A DNA stretch of 64,000 nucleotides from RHKX01 sp046330415 (GTDB lineage Bacteria > Actinomycetota > Thermoleophilia > Solirubrobacterales > 70-9): contig JAXLSW010000009.1 in NCBI GenBank assembly GCA_046330415.1, positions 62,001-126,000 of the forward strand. Reading direction: 5' to 3'. The notes beneath the pieces are model-generated. The model had not been told where the DNA came from. It did not search any database and was given only the letters and a program-made list of their open reading frames with translations. Each line of letters starts with the position of its first letter. The stretch's first letter is position 1. Below, one piece after another: positions 58,107-64,000 of the stretch. The translations under genes were made by a program, and so were the position numbers.

Positions 58107-58112
58107 TGTGTA
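58107..58112 (-). promoter_or_regulatory. -10 box deciding the ogt start
   Basis: On the minus strand TACACA lies 7 nt before the ATG at 58099, pointing to a leaderless transcript and a shorter protein than the longest frame. Confidence 0.42.
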
Positions 58113-58167
58113 GACGCAGCCATCCGCGGGAACGTGAGGTCTCGCAGGCAACCAGGAGGAGTGGACG

Positions 58168-59136
58168 ATGAAGCGGATCAGACTCGGCGATCTGGAGGTG
58201 TCGCGCATCGGGCTCGGCGCGATGGGCATGTCGGCCTTCTACGGCGGCGCCGGCAGCGACGACGAGGAGTCGATCCGGACGGTCCACCGCGCCCTCGACC
58301 TCGGCGTGAACCTGATCGACACGGCCGAGATGTACGGCCCGTTCATCAACGAGGAGCTCGTCGGCCGTGCGATCGCCGGCCGCCGCGACGAGGTCGTGCT
58401 GGCGACGAAGTTCGGGATCTACGACCACGACACCGGCGAGCGCGGGATCAACAGCCATCCCGACAACATCCGCATCGCGGTCGAAGGATCGCTGCGGCGC
58501 CTCGGCACCGAGATCGACCTGCTCTATCAGCACCGCGTCGATCCGAAGGTCCCGATCGAGGAGGTCGTCGGCACGGTCTCCGAGTTCGTCGACGCCGGAA
58601 ACGTCCGTCACATCGGCCTCTCGGAGGCGTCACCGGAGACGATCCGCCGGGCACACGCGACGCACCCGATCACGGCGCTGCAGACCGAGTACTCGCTGTG
58701 GACGCGCGACCCGGAGGAGGAGATCCTGCCGCTGGTGCGCGAGCTCGGGATCGGCTTCGTTCCCTACTCGCCGCTCGGGCGCGGTTTCCTGACCGGGAAG
58801 ATCACCTCGCCGGCCGACCTCGACGACGGGGACTTCCGGGCCGCGAACCCGAGGTTCGCGCAGGAGAACTTCGACGCCAACATGCGGATCGTCGACGAGG
58901 TGCGGGCGGTCGCGGATGAGGCGGGGGCGACGCCCGCCCAGGTCGCGCTCGCATGGCTGCTCGCCCAGGGTGAGGACATCGCGCCGATCCCGGGCACCAA
59001 GCGGGTGTCCAGGCTCGAGGAGAACGCCGCCGCCGACGCGCTCGAGCTCACCAGGGAGCAGCTGGAGCGCCTGTCCGGGCTGCCCGCGGCGCAGGGCGAT
59101 CGCTACGCCGACATGAGCTCGATCGACGCCCACTAG
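58168..59136 (+). CDS. Aldo/keto reductase
   Basis: 322 residues of the AKR TIM-barrel superfamily, close to the AKR13 group: LGAMGMSAFYGG at the start, catalytic Asp and Tyr in IDTAEMYGP, Lys in LATKFGIYD and His in LLYQHRVDP. NADPH-binding features near the end include IPGTKRVSRLEENAAA. It reduces aldehydes or ketones. ATG 58168 has an AGGAGGAG ribosome site and is divergent from ogt. Confidence 0.93.
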   Translation: MKRIRLGDLEVSRIGLGAMGMSAFYGGAGSDDEESIRTVHRALDLGVNLIDTAEMYGPFINEELVGRAIAGRRDEVVLATKFGIYDHDTGERGINSHPDNIRIAVEGSLRRLGTEIDLLYQHRVDPKVPIEEVVGTVSEFVDAGNVRHIGLSEASPETIRRAHATHPITALQTEYSLWTRDPEEEILPLVRELGIGFVPYSPLGRGFLTGKITSPADLDDGDFRAANPRFAQENFDANMRIVDEVRAVADEAGATPAQVALAWLLAQGEDIAPIPGTKRVSRLEENAAADALELTREQLERLSGLPAAQGDRYADMSSIDAH

Positions 59137-59217
59137 TGGCAGCGGCGCCCTGTTCCAAGCGCTCGGGCGACGCTTGAAGCAGTGGAGCCCCCGTCAGCCC
59201 ATCGTCGGCGCAGCTAA

Positions 59218-59274
59218 CCAAACGGGACGTGGGGTGACTCAGACCAGCATGCTGGTCTCTGTCACCCCAGGTGG
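59218..59274. repeat. Inverted repeat C1 (family C, tandem)
   Basis: A 57-bp unit containing GGGGTGAC ... GTCACCCC around an 18-bp perfect palindrome AGACCAGCA/TGCTGGTCT. It is repeated almost exactly 71 bp further on as C2. Confidence 0.85.
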
Positions 59275-59288
59275 CGTGGCGACGCGAC

Positions 59289-59345
59289 CCAAACGGGACG
59301 TGGGGTGACTCAGACCAGGATCGTGGTCTCTGTCACCCCTGGTGG
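59289..59345. repeat. Inverted repeat C2 (family C, tandem)
   Basis: Near-copy of C1 with a few base differences, all near the centre or the last bases. The outer GGGGTGAC/GTCACCCC and inner AGACCA/TGGTCT pairs are kept while the centre changes. Confidence 0.85.
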
Positions 59346-59453
59346 AGCTGGAGCCCACGGCGGTTCCGCGGCGGGAATCCGTGGAATCGCTCAGCCAGGC
59401 CCTCCGGTCGGCGCGGGGCGCTGCACCGGGCAGCCCGATCTGGGGCTTGCCCG

Positions 59454-59501
59454 GACCTGTCACCTTGGCGGGACTTCTTCTCTGTTCTCGGGTGACAGGC
59501 C
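59454..59501 (-). repeat. Inverted repeat B4 (family B, opposite orientation)
   Basis: Read on the minus strand it shares the interior GAGAACAGAGAAGAAGTCC with B3, 11 kb away. The plus-strand left arm is GACCTGTCACC and the right arm GGTGACAGGCC (one mismatch to the family). Confidence 0.83.
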
Positions 59502-59652
59502 CAGCGGGAGGGGGCGGTCCCGGCCGGTGCTCTCTCCCCGGGGGTGAAGGAGACCACACCCACGGCCCCCCGAGGCCACGCTCCGGCCCCTGGGAGCGGG
59601 CTCCGCGCGGGCCGAAGATCGGTTCATCAACCGACCAACCACCCAAGGAGTG

Positions 59653-60011
59653 ATGAACATGCGACTCAAGATGATTCTGGCGACCACCGCGATCGTGACC
59701 GTGACGGCCTCAGCGGCGTCGCCCAGGCCGGTGTCCAGTCCAAGGTGACGATCAAGGGCACCAACGGCGACTACTACGGCAAGGTCAAGAGCAGCGACAG
59801 CGACTGCCTCGCCGACCGCCAGGTCGTGGTCTACAAGAGCGACTCGACCGCCCAGAACCCGAAGACCGATCAGAAGATCGGCAGCGACACCACCGAGAGC
59901 AACGGTGAGTGGTCGATCGGGAACTCCGGCTACAAGGACGGCTACTTCTACGCGAAGGTGAAGAAGTCGGGGGGCTGCGAGGGCGCCCTCAGCAAGGTGA
60001 TCGTCCGCTGA
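59653..60011 (+). pseudogene. Small secreted protein, one frame break in the signal peptide region
   Basis: The ATG at 59653 or 59659 (8 nt after AAGGAG) begins a signal peptide, MRLKMILATTAIVTVT, but the frame stops early. One missing base near 59712 would continue GLSGVAQAGVQSKVTIKGTN to the stop at 60011, giving about 119 residues: a signal peptide plus a beta-rich domain with a Cys pair (DSDCLADRQVVVYKSD, KSGGCEGAL). The reading after the break is well formed, so sequence error is likely. No family is recognised. A strong terminator follows. Confidence 0.68.
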
Positions 60012-60036
60012 GACCTGAACTCGAAGACGACCTGAA

Positions 60037-60064
60037 CGAAGGGCCCGCTCCGGCGGGCCCTTCG
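60037..60064 (+). terminator. Strong hairpin terminator
   Basis: CGAAGGGCCCGC (60037-60048) and its complement (60053-60064) form a perfect 12-bp stem with a TCCG loop 25 bp after the secreted protein's stop. The same TCCG loop occurs in the terminator at 57529. Confidence 0.82.
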
Positions 60065-60082
60065 TCGTGAGAGGATCGGTTC

Positions 60083-60640
60083 GTGGCCTCGGGCTCCCCC
60101 GCACCCCGCATCCCTCCCGCCAAGCGCGCCGAGCTCGGGTTCGTCAACTCGGTCCTGACCGGTATCTCGGCCCGCGCGGCGGGAACGAAGAAGCCGCTCA
60201 ACCTGTTCACGACCGTCGGCCGCAACCGGTCGCTCTTCCGGCGCTGGCTGATCTTCGCGGGCGCGCTGATGCCCGGAGGCAAGCTGCCACGTGCGGACAC
60301 GGAGCTCGTCATCCTCCGCGTCTCCCACCGCACGAGCGCCGAGTACGAGGCGACACACCACCGCGGCATCGGCAGGCGCGTCGGCCTCACGGAGGAGGAG
60401 ATCGAGGCGGTGGCCGAGGACGACCTCTCCCTCGGTCCCTGGAGCGACCGGCGCCGGCTGCTGCTGACGGCGGTCGACGAGCTGCATGACGAGCGCTCGA
60501 TCAGCGAGGAGACGTTCGCGGCCCTGCGGCCCGAGCTCAGCGACGAGGACTTCATCGAGCTCTGCATGCTCGCGGGCCACTACTCGATGGTCGCCGGGCT
60601 GATCAACTCGCTCCGCATCGAGCACGACGAGCACCGTTGA
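60083..60640 (+). CDS. Carboxymuconolactone decarboxylase (CMD)-family protein
   Basis: 185 residues, all-helical CMD fold: PLNLFTTVGRNRSLFRRWLI, then LPRADTELVILRVSHRTSAEYEATHH, which has the His pair but not the CxxC of AhpD-type disulfide reductases. The role is therefore probably not AhpD-like peroxidase support; other CMD proteins are decarboxylases or of unknown function. GTG 60083 is followed by a frame whose stop overlaps the TTG of the SDR gene, so the two are coupled. Confidence 0.83.
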   Translation: MASGSPAPRIPPAKRAELGFVNSVLTGISARAAGTKKPLNLFTTVGRNRSLFRRWLIFAGALMPGGKLPRADTELVILRVSHRTSAEYEATHHRGIGRRVGLTEEEIEAVAEDDLSLGPWSDRRRLLLTAVDELHDERSISEETFAALRPELSDEDFIELCMLAGHYSMVAGLINSLRIEHDEHR

Positions 60641-61480
60641 GCGGTTCCGTCGCCGGGAAGGTCGCCCTCGTCACCGGTGCCGCCGGAGGCATCGGCCGGG
60701 CAACGGCGATCGAGGCGAGCGCCCGCGGCGCCGCGGTGGTCATCACCGACATCCAGGCGGCGCCGCTCGCGGCGACCGCCGAATCGATCAGCGCCCGCGG
60801 CGGGACGGTTCTGCTCGCGGAGCCGCTCGATCTGACCGACCGCGAGGCGGTCGGCGCGTTCGCCGATCGCGTCCACGCCGAGCACGGGTCGATGGATGGG
60901 TCATGAACGTGGCGGGCACCGACCTGGGGCACCGTCGACCGCCTCACGCATGAGCACTGGCGCAAGATGGTGGAGGTCGACCTGATGGGCCCGATCGGGA
61001 TCATCGAGACGTTCGTGCCGCCGATGATGAGCGCCGGCCGCGGCGGCCACCTCGTCAACGTCTCATCGGCGGCGGGGCTCTTGGGACTGCCGTGGCACGC
61101 GGCCTACAGCGCCATGAAGTTCGGGCTCCGGGGGGTCTCCGAGGTTCTGCGGTTCGACCTCGAGCCATACGGCATCGGCGTCACGCTCGTCTGCCCGGGC
61201 GCGGTCGACGTTGGTCGGCACCGTCGAGATCGTCGGGATCGACCGTGAGCACCCGGCGGCGCGGAAGCTCGAGCGCTTCCGCACGCGCGCCGTGAGCCCC
61301 GAGCGGGTCGGCGAGCTGATCCTCGACGGCATCGAGAACGGCACCTACCTCGTCTTCACGTCACGCGAGATCCGCCTTGCGTTCTGGATGCAGCGCTACT
61401 GCCCGCCGCTGTACAGGGCGGCGATGCGGCGCCTCGAACCGCGAGCCGACGGCGGTCGGCGATGCGCCCGCGCCACTTAG
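60637..61480 (+). pseudogene. Short-chain dehydrogenase (SDR), three frame breaks
   Basis: It starts at TTG overlapping the CMD stop. VALVTGAAGGIGRATAIEA is the classical NAD(P)-binding site; after HAEHGSMD (near 60898) one base is missing before VMNVAG. A second change near 60921 restores TWGTVDRLTHEHWRKMVEVDLMG and the active site VNVSSAAGLLGLPWHAAYSAMK (Ser, Tyr, Lys). A third, near 61207, precedes LVGTVEIVGIDREHP and the C-terminus. All catalytic parts survive, so the joined product would be a normal SDR of about 280 residues. It is either a young pseudogene or an error-prone stretch. Confidence 0.8.
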
Positions 61481-61523
61481 CGGCGGGGCGCGACACCCGG
61501 CGCCGGCCTCACCGCGACACGTT

Positions 61524-61571
61524 GCCGAACGTCACCGTACCCCCTCCAGGGGGCACTCAGTGACGTTCGGC
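61524..61571 (-). repeat. Inverted repeat A3 (family A, minus orientation)
   Basis: Perfect 11-bp arms GCCGAACGTCA (61524-61534) and its complement (61561-61571). Read on the minus strand it begins GCCGAACGTCACTGAGTGC like A2, and the core is CCCCCTGGAGGGGG. It lies 8 bp after the stop of the minus-strand CocE-like hydrolase, in sense with that gene. Confidence 0.85.
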
Positions 61572-61579
61572 GGGGGCGC

Positions 61580-63835
61580 CTAGGGCTTCGCTGAGGCGTT
61601 CGGCGTCTGCACGTAGTCGCGGCAGGGCTCGCCACGCAGGCCCGGGCAGGGCGGCAGCGCCGTCGGGATGCTCTCGTCGATCACCGGCAGCGTCAGCTTC
61701 GACGGGCGCTTCTTGCCGTAGGCGACCGCGATCTTCGCGGTGCCGTTCTTCGGCTGGGCCTTCGCGAACGCCCAGACCGGCTGCGAACCGCCGGTCGCCG
61801 AGATCGAGACCTTGATCCGGGAGCCCTTGCGGTAGCCGTGTCCCTGGTAGTAGAGGGGGATGGTCACCGGGACGAACCCGCCCTTCGGCATCGGCGAGAA
61901 GTCCTTCTCGCGCAGACTCAGGACCGGCTCCAGCGGCGTGCTCTTCTTCTTGTCGAGCTTGCGAGCCGCTGCGCGGACCCAGCCGGACTGCACGAACGAC
62001 TCCTTGCCGTCGGGACGGACCTCCGAGACCGTCGCCTGCAGGTCGACGTTCCGCTTCGATGAGCGCACCCAGACCTTGACGTAACCCGCACCCGCCACCG
62101 TGGTGTCGGAGGTGAGCGGGGCCGTCACGTAGGAGACCGCGGTTCCCTCGGGGTTCTGCACCCAGTTGTAGGCCGGTAGCGCCGTCCACAGGCCGCCGCT
62201 GCCGCTGCCGGTGTTGCCGCTGAAGTTCGTCGGCGGCACCGCGTCGTTGTCCCAGGTGAACCCGTCGGCGTGCTTGCCGCCGGTCTTGGCGTCGGCGAGC
62301 TGGCCGCCGGTCCCCAGGTACCAGGAGCGCCCGGTCGTCCCCTCAACGGGGAACGAGTCATAGGAGCGCTCGTAGCCCGGCTGCGGCACGCCCGGCGAGG
62401 CCCCGGCGCCGTTGTCGTAGAGGATCCGGACCGGCTTCAGCGCCTCGAAGGCGGCGAGCGCCCCCTCGTAAGTCGGCTGCGCCTGGATCGGGTCCACCGG
62501 CAGCGTGACGCCGTTGATCCCCATGATCTGGTTGAACAGGAGCGGGGCCGCCGCATGAGCGATCGCTCCCGCCGTGGCCGGGGACTGCTTGGCCACGTAC
62601 AGGTAGAGGAAGTCGAGCCAGCGGTTGAACGTCTCCGGATCGAGCGAGTCGATGTGCAGGCCGTTGGTGAACGTGAACCACTTCTTGTCGGTTCCGGTCA
62701 TGCGGCTCGCAAGCGTCGGGCAGTGCCCGCCGGTCTGCTCGTCCTGGAACTGGCAGGCCATGAACGTCGGCGCGTGGATCTTGTCCACGAACGTCACCGG
62801 CGCGAGCGGGTCGGCCACCTTCTTGACGTAGTGGTCGTTCTCGCGGACCTTCTTCAGCAGGTTGACCGCCTCGCCGTGCAGCTCCTGGTTCTCGGCGCAC
62901 TGCGTGTCGCCGTTCTGGATCCGCTCCCAGGCCCAGGGCTGACCGGCGTCGGGGCCGGCGGGCAGGGCGTCGAAGACGCGGTCGACGGCCCACTCGTAGG
63001 CGAAGCCGGTGTTGAGGACACCGCCCGGGTAGAGCGTCGTCTGCGTGTTGTCGATCACCGACAGCGGCGTGATCGCGGCCAGGCTCGGCGGCCTGTACTG
63101 GGCGGTGAAGAGCTGGCTGATGCCGCCGTAGGAGATGCCCATCATCCCGACCTTGCCGTGCAGGACCCAGGGCTGGCGCGCGATCGTCTCGATCACGTCG
63201 TAGCCGTCGAGGCCCTGCAGGGGCTCGAAGAAGTCGTAGGAGCCGCCGGAGCAGCCGGTGCCGCGGATGTTGACGTCGACGACCGTGAACCCGAGCAGGT
63301 TCGCGATGACCGAGATGCCGCTCTCCGGCCCGGCCGGGTCAGCGGTCCCGTAGCCGGAGTACTCGATCAGGGTCGGGCTCTGTCCCGTCTGCGGAAGCGA
63401 CGGCAGGTCGATCGGGAGGATGCTCGAGATGTCGGTGGCGGGATGGACCGTGTAGGCGAGCTTGGTGCCGTCGCGGGTGGTCAGGTAGCCGTAGCCCGAC
63501 GAAGGGATGTTCTGGTTGTAGATGTCGGTGCTCGGCGGCGCGCCCTGGATCTTCATCACCGTCACCGGGGGTGAGGTCACCCCGCCCCCCTTGACGCGGT
63601 AGCCACCCCCCGGCTTCACCTGACGGAAGACGACCCCGCCGAGGTCCGTGGCGGCGCGCTTCTCGACCTTCTTGCCCTTCTTGTCGACGAGCTTGAGCTT
63701 CTGCCCAGCGGCAGCTCCGGTCACGTAGACCTGCTCGACGCTCCCGCGCGCCTCGAACGCGTTGGCGCTCGCGGCGGACAGCAAAGCGACCGCAGCCGCG
63801 ATCAAGACGACAAGCAGACTGAAGGTACGGCGCAC
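61580..63835 (-). CDS. Secreted X-Pro dipeptidyl-peptidase-like (CocE/NonD) hydrolase
   Basis: 751 residues. A signal peptide (LLVVLIAAAVALLSAASANA) is followed by a short beta region and an alpha/beta hydrolase of the CocE/X-Pro dipeptidyl-peptidase S15 family: nucleophile GISYGG (Ser235), VNIRGTGCSGGSYDF upstream, and a C-terminal jelly-roll domain (VTIPLYYQGHGYRKGSRIKV). It probably hydrolyses esters or acyl-peptides outside the cell. Start: GTG 63835 after GAGAGG. The stop is followed at once by inverted repeat A3. Confidence 0.88.
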   Translation of the reverse strand: MRRTFSLLVVLIAAAVALLSAASANAFEARGSVEQVYVTGAAAGQKLKLVDKKGKKVEKRAATDLGGVVFRQVKPGGGYRVKGGGVTSPPVTVMKIQGAPPSTDIYNQNIPSSGYGYLTTRDGTKLAYTVHPATDISSILPIDLPSLPQTGQSPTLIEYSGYGTADPAGPESGISVIANLLGFTVVDVNIRGTGCSGGSYDFFEPLQGLDGYDVIETIARQPWVLHGKVGMMGISYGGISQLFTAQYRPPSLAAITPLSVIDNTQTTLYPGGVLNTGFAYEWAVDRVFDALPAGPDAGQPWAWERIQNGDTQCAENQELHGEAVNLLKKVRENDHYVKKVADPLAPVTFVDKIHAPTFMACQFQDEQTGGHCPTLASRMTGTDKKWFTFTNGLHIDSLDPETFNRWLDFLYLYVAKQSPATAGAIAHAAAPLLFNQIMGINGVTLPVDPIQAQPTYEGALAAFEALKPVRILYDNGAGASPGVPQPGYERSYDSFPVEGTTGRSWYLGTGGQLADAKTGGKHADGFTWDNDAVPPTNFSGNTGSGSGGLWTALPAYNWVQNPEGTAVSYVTAPLTSDTTVAGAGYVKVWVRSSKRNVDLQATVSEVRPDGKESFVQSGWVRAAARKLDKKKSTPLEPVLSLREKDFSPMPKGGFVPVTIPLYYQGHGYRKGSRIKVSISATGGSQPVWAFAKAQPKNGTAKIAVAYGKKRPSKLTLPVIDESIPTALPPCPGLRGEPCRDYVQTPNASAKP

Positions 63836-63952
63836 TCGATTCCTCTCTCCCGTGGATCCCCGACGCCCGCCCGCTGCGGACCGGGAATTCTTATCATCAG
63901 ATGGTGGCGCATGCGCCGATCGCGACCCGCAAGTGCGATCCTCGTCTGTGCG

Positions 63953-64000
63953 ATGGCGAGCAAGGCGGAGGCGGTGATGATCGACGCGGGCGGGCGCGAG
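63953..64000 (+). CDS. 5' end of a gene running off the window
   Basis: Sixteen codons, MASKAEAVMIDAGGRE, open to the window end. The phrase ending GGRE resembles the start of LigD-type polymerase modules (compare VGRREIEISHP at 47.1 kb), so a second such module is possible, but this rests on a handful of residues. Confidence 0.35.
   Translation, partial: MASKAEAVMIDAGGRE

Larger units (their letters stand above)
59137..59652. other. 516-bp gene-free region with C and B repeats
   Basis: Between the aldo/keto reductase and a small secreted protein. In order: a weak hairpin AAGCG/CGCTT at 59157-59175, the tandem C1 and C2 elements, a bulged GC-rich stem just before B4, element B4, and about 150 bp of GC-rich DNA without recognised structure, ending in the ribosome site AAGGAG at 59645-59650. 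No credible coding sequence is present. Confidence 0.75.

Noticed and set aside
1..64000. Prophage, integrative element or toxin-antitoxin/defence island
   Set aside because: No integrase, transposase, phage structural, restriction or toxin-antitoxin genes were seen, and codon usage looks uniform.

Overview
This window is chromosomal DNA from a very GC-rich, high-density bacterial genome. It most likely comes from an actinomycete of the Thermoleophilia/Solirubrobacterales kind. That placement is inferred from gene content: a meso-DAP type MurE, a DUF3159 membrane protein, an ECF sigma factor with a membrane partner, a tocopherol-cyclase-like protein, secreted DUF11 proteins, LigD-type ligase and polymerase modules on separate genes, and many GTG/TTG starts. 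No rRNA, tRNA, CRISPR array, prophage or insertion sequence was seen. Gene order is a mosaic of short operons on both strands.

Layout: 0-5.7 kb is the early part of a division/cell-wall cluster (tail of an upstream gene, ftsI, murE, murF, mraY) whose genes overlap by 4 bp or lie close together; it stops after mraY. 5.7-8.7 kb holds an ECF sigma factor, its membrane partner and a PD40 beta-propeller protein. 8.7-13.5 kb holds a DJ-1/PfpI protein, an amidohydrolase/MalY-like aminotransferase/luciferase-like operon and a ZIP-like transporter. 13.5-16.5 kb holds an ABC-2 exporter, a DksA/TraR zinc protein and a SprT-like metalloprotein. 16.6-22.9 kb mixes nucleic-acid enzymes (5'-3' exonuclease, ATP-dependent DNA ligase, EEP nuclease-like protein, NudC) with two hydrolases. 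22.9-31.9 kb holds membrane proteins, a Tat-exported intradiol dioxygenase, a broken lipase, DUF488, ABC-F and PAS-PAS-HD-GYP proteins. 31.9-32.8 kb is a gene-free block packed with nested inverted repeats. 32.8-39.1 kb holds an RNB ribonuclease (frameshifted) and a surface-glycan cassette of two NAD-dependent epimerases, a GT2 and a large membrane protein. 39.2-44.5 kb holds two divergent secreted DUF11 proteins. 44.5-54.8 kb holds a dehydrogenase, a YcaQ-type protein, a LigD polymerase module, an L,D-transpeptidase, a pentapeptide-repeat protein, a CFA-like methyltransferase, a peroxiredoxin, a sugar transferase and the tocopherol-cyclase-like protein. 54.8-64 kb holds hydrolases, a MpsC/DUF2294 protein, Ogt, an aldo/keto reductase, an SDR and an X-Pro-peptidase-like hydrolase. 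The start of another gene lies at the right edge.

Three genome-scale patterns stand out. (1) At least six families of 45-75 bp inverted repeats (called A-F here) fill the gaps between genes, mostly the 3' ends and convergent gaps; families A and B recur at sites tens of kilobases apart in both orientations. (2) Many starts follow one rule, a TANNNT box 6-9 nt before ATG/GTG, which implies leaderless transcripts. Two divergent gene pairs share intergenic gaps of 23 and 38 bp, each with such a box for both directions. (3) Five genes, perhaps six, are disrupted by small indels. Some disruptions need only a single missing base; others fit either one extra base or two missing bases. This suggests either decay or uncorrected sequence error.
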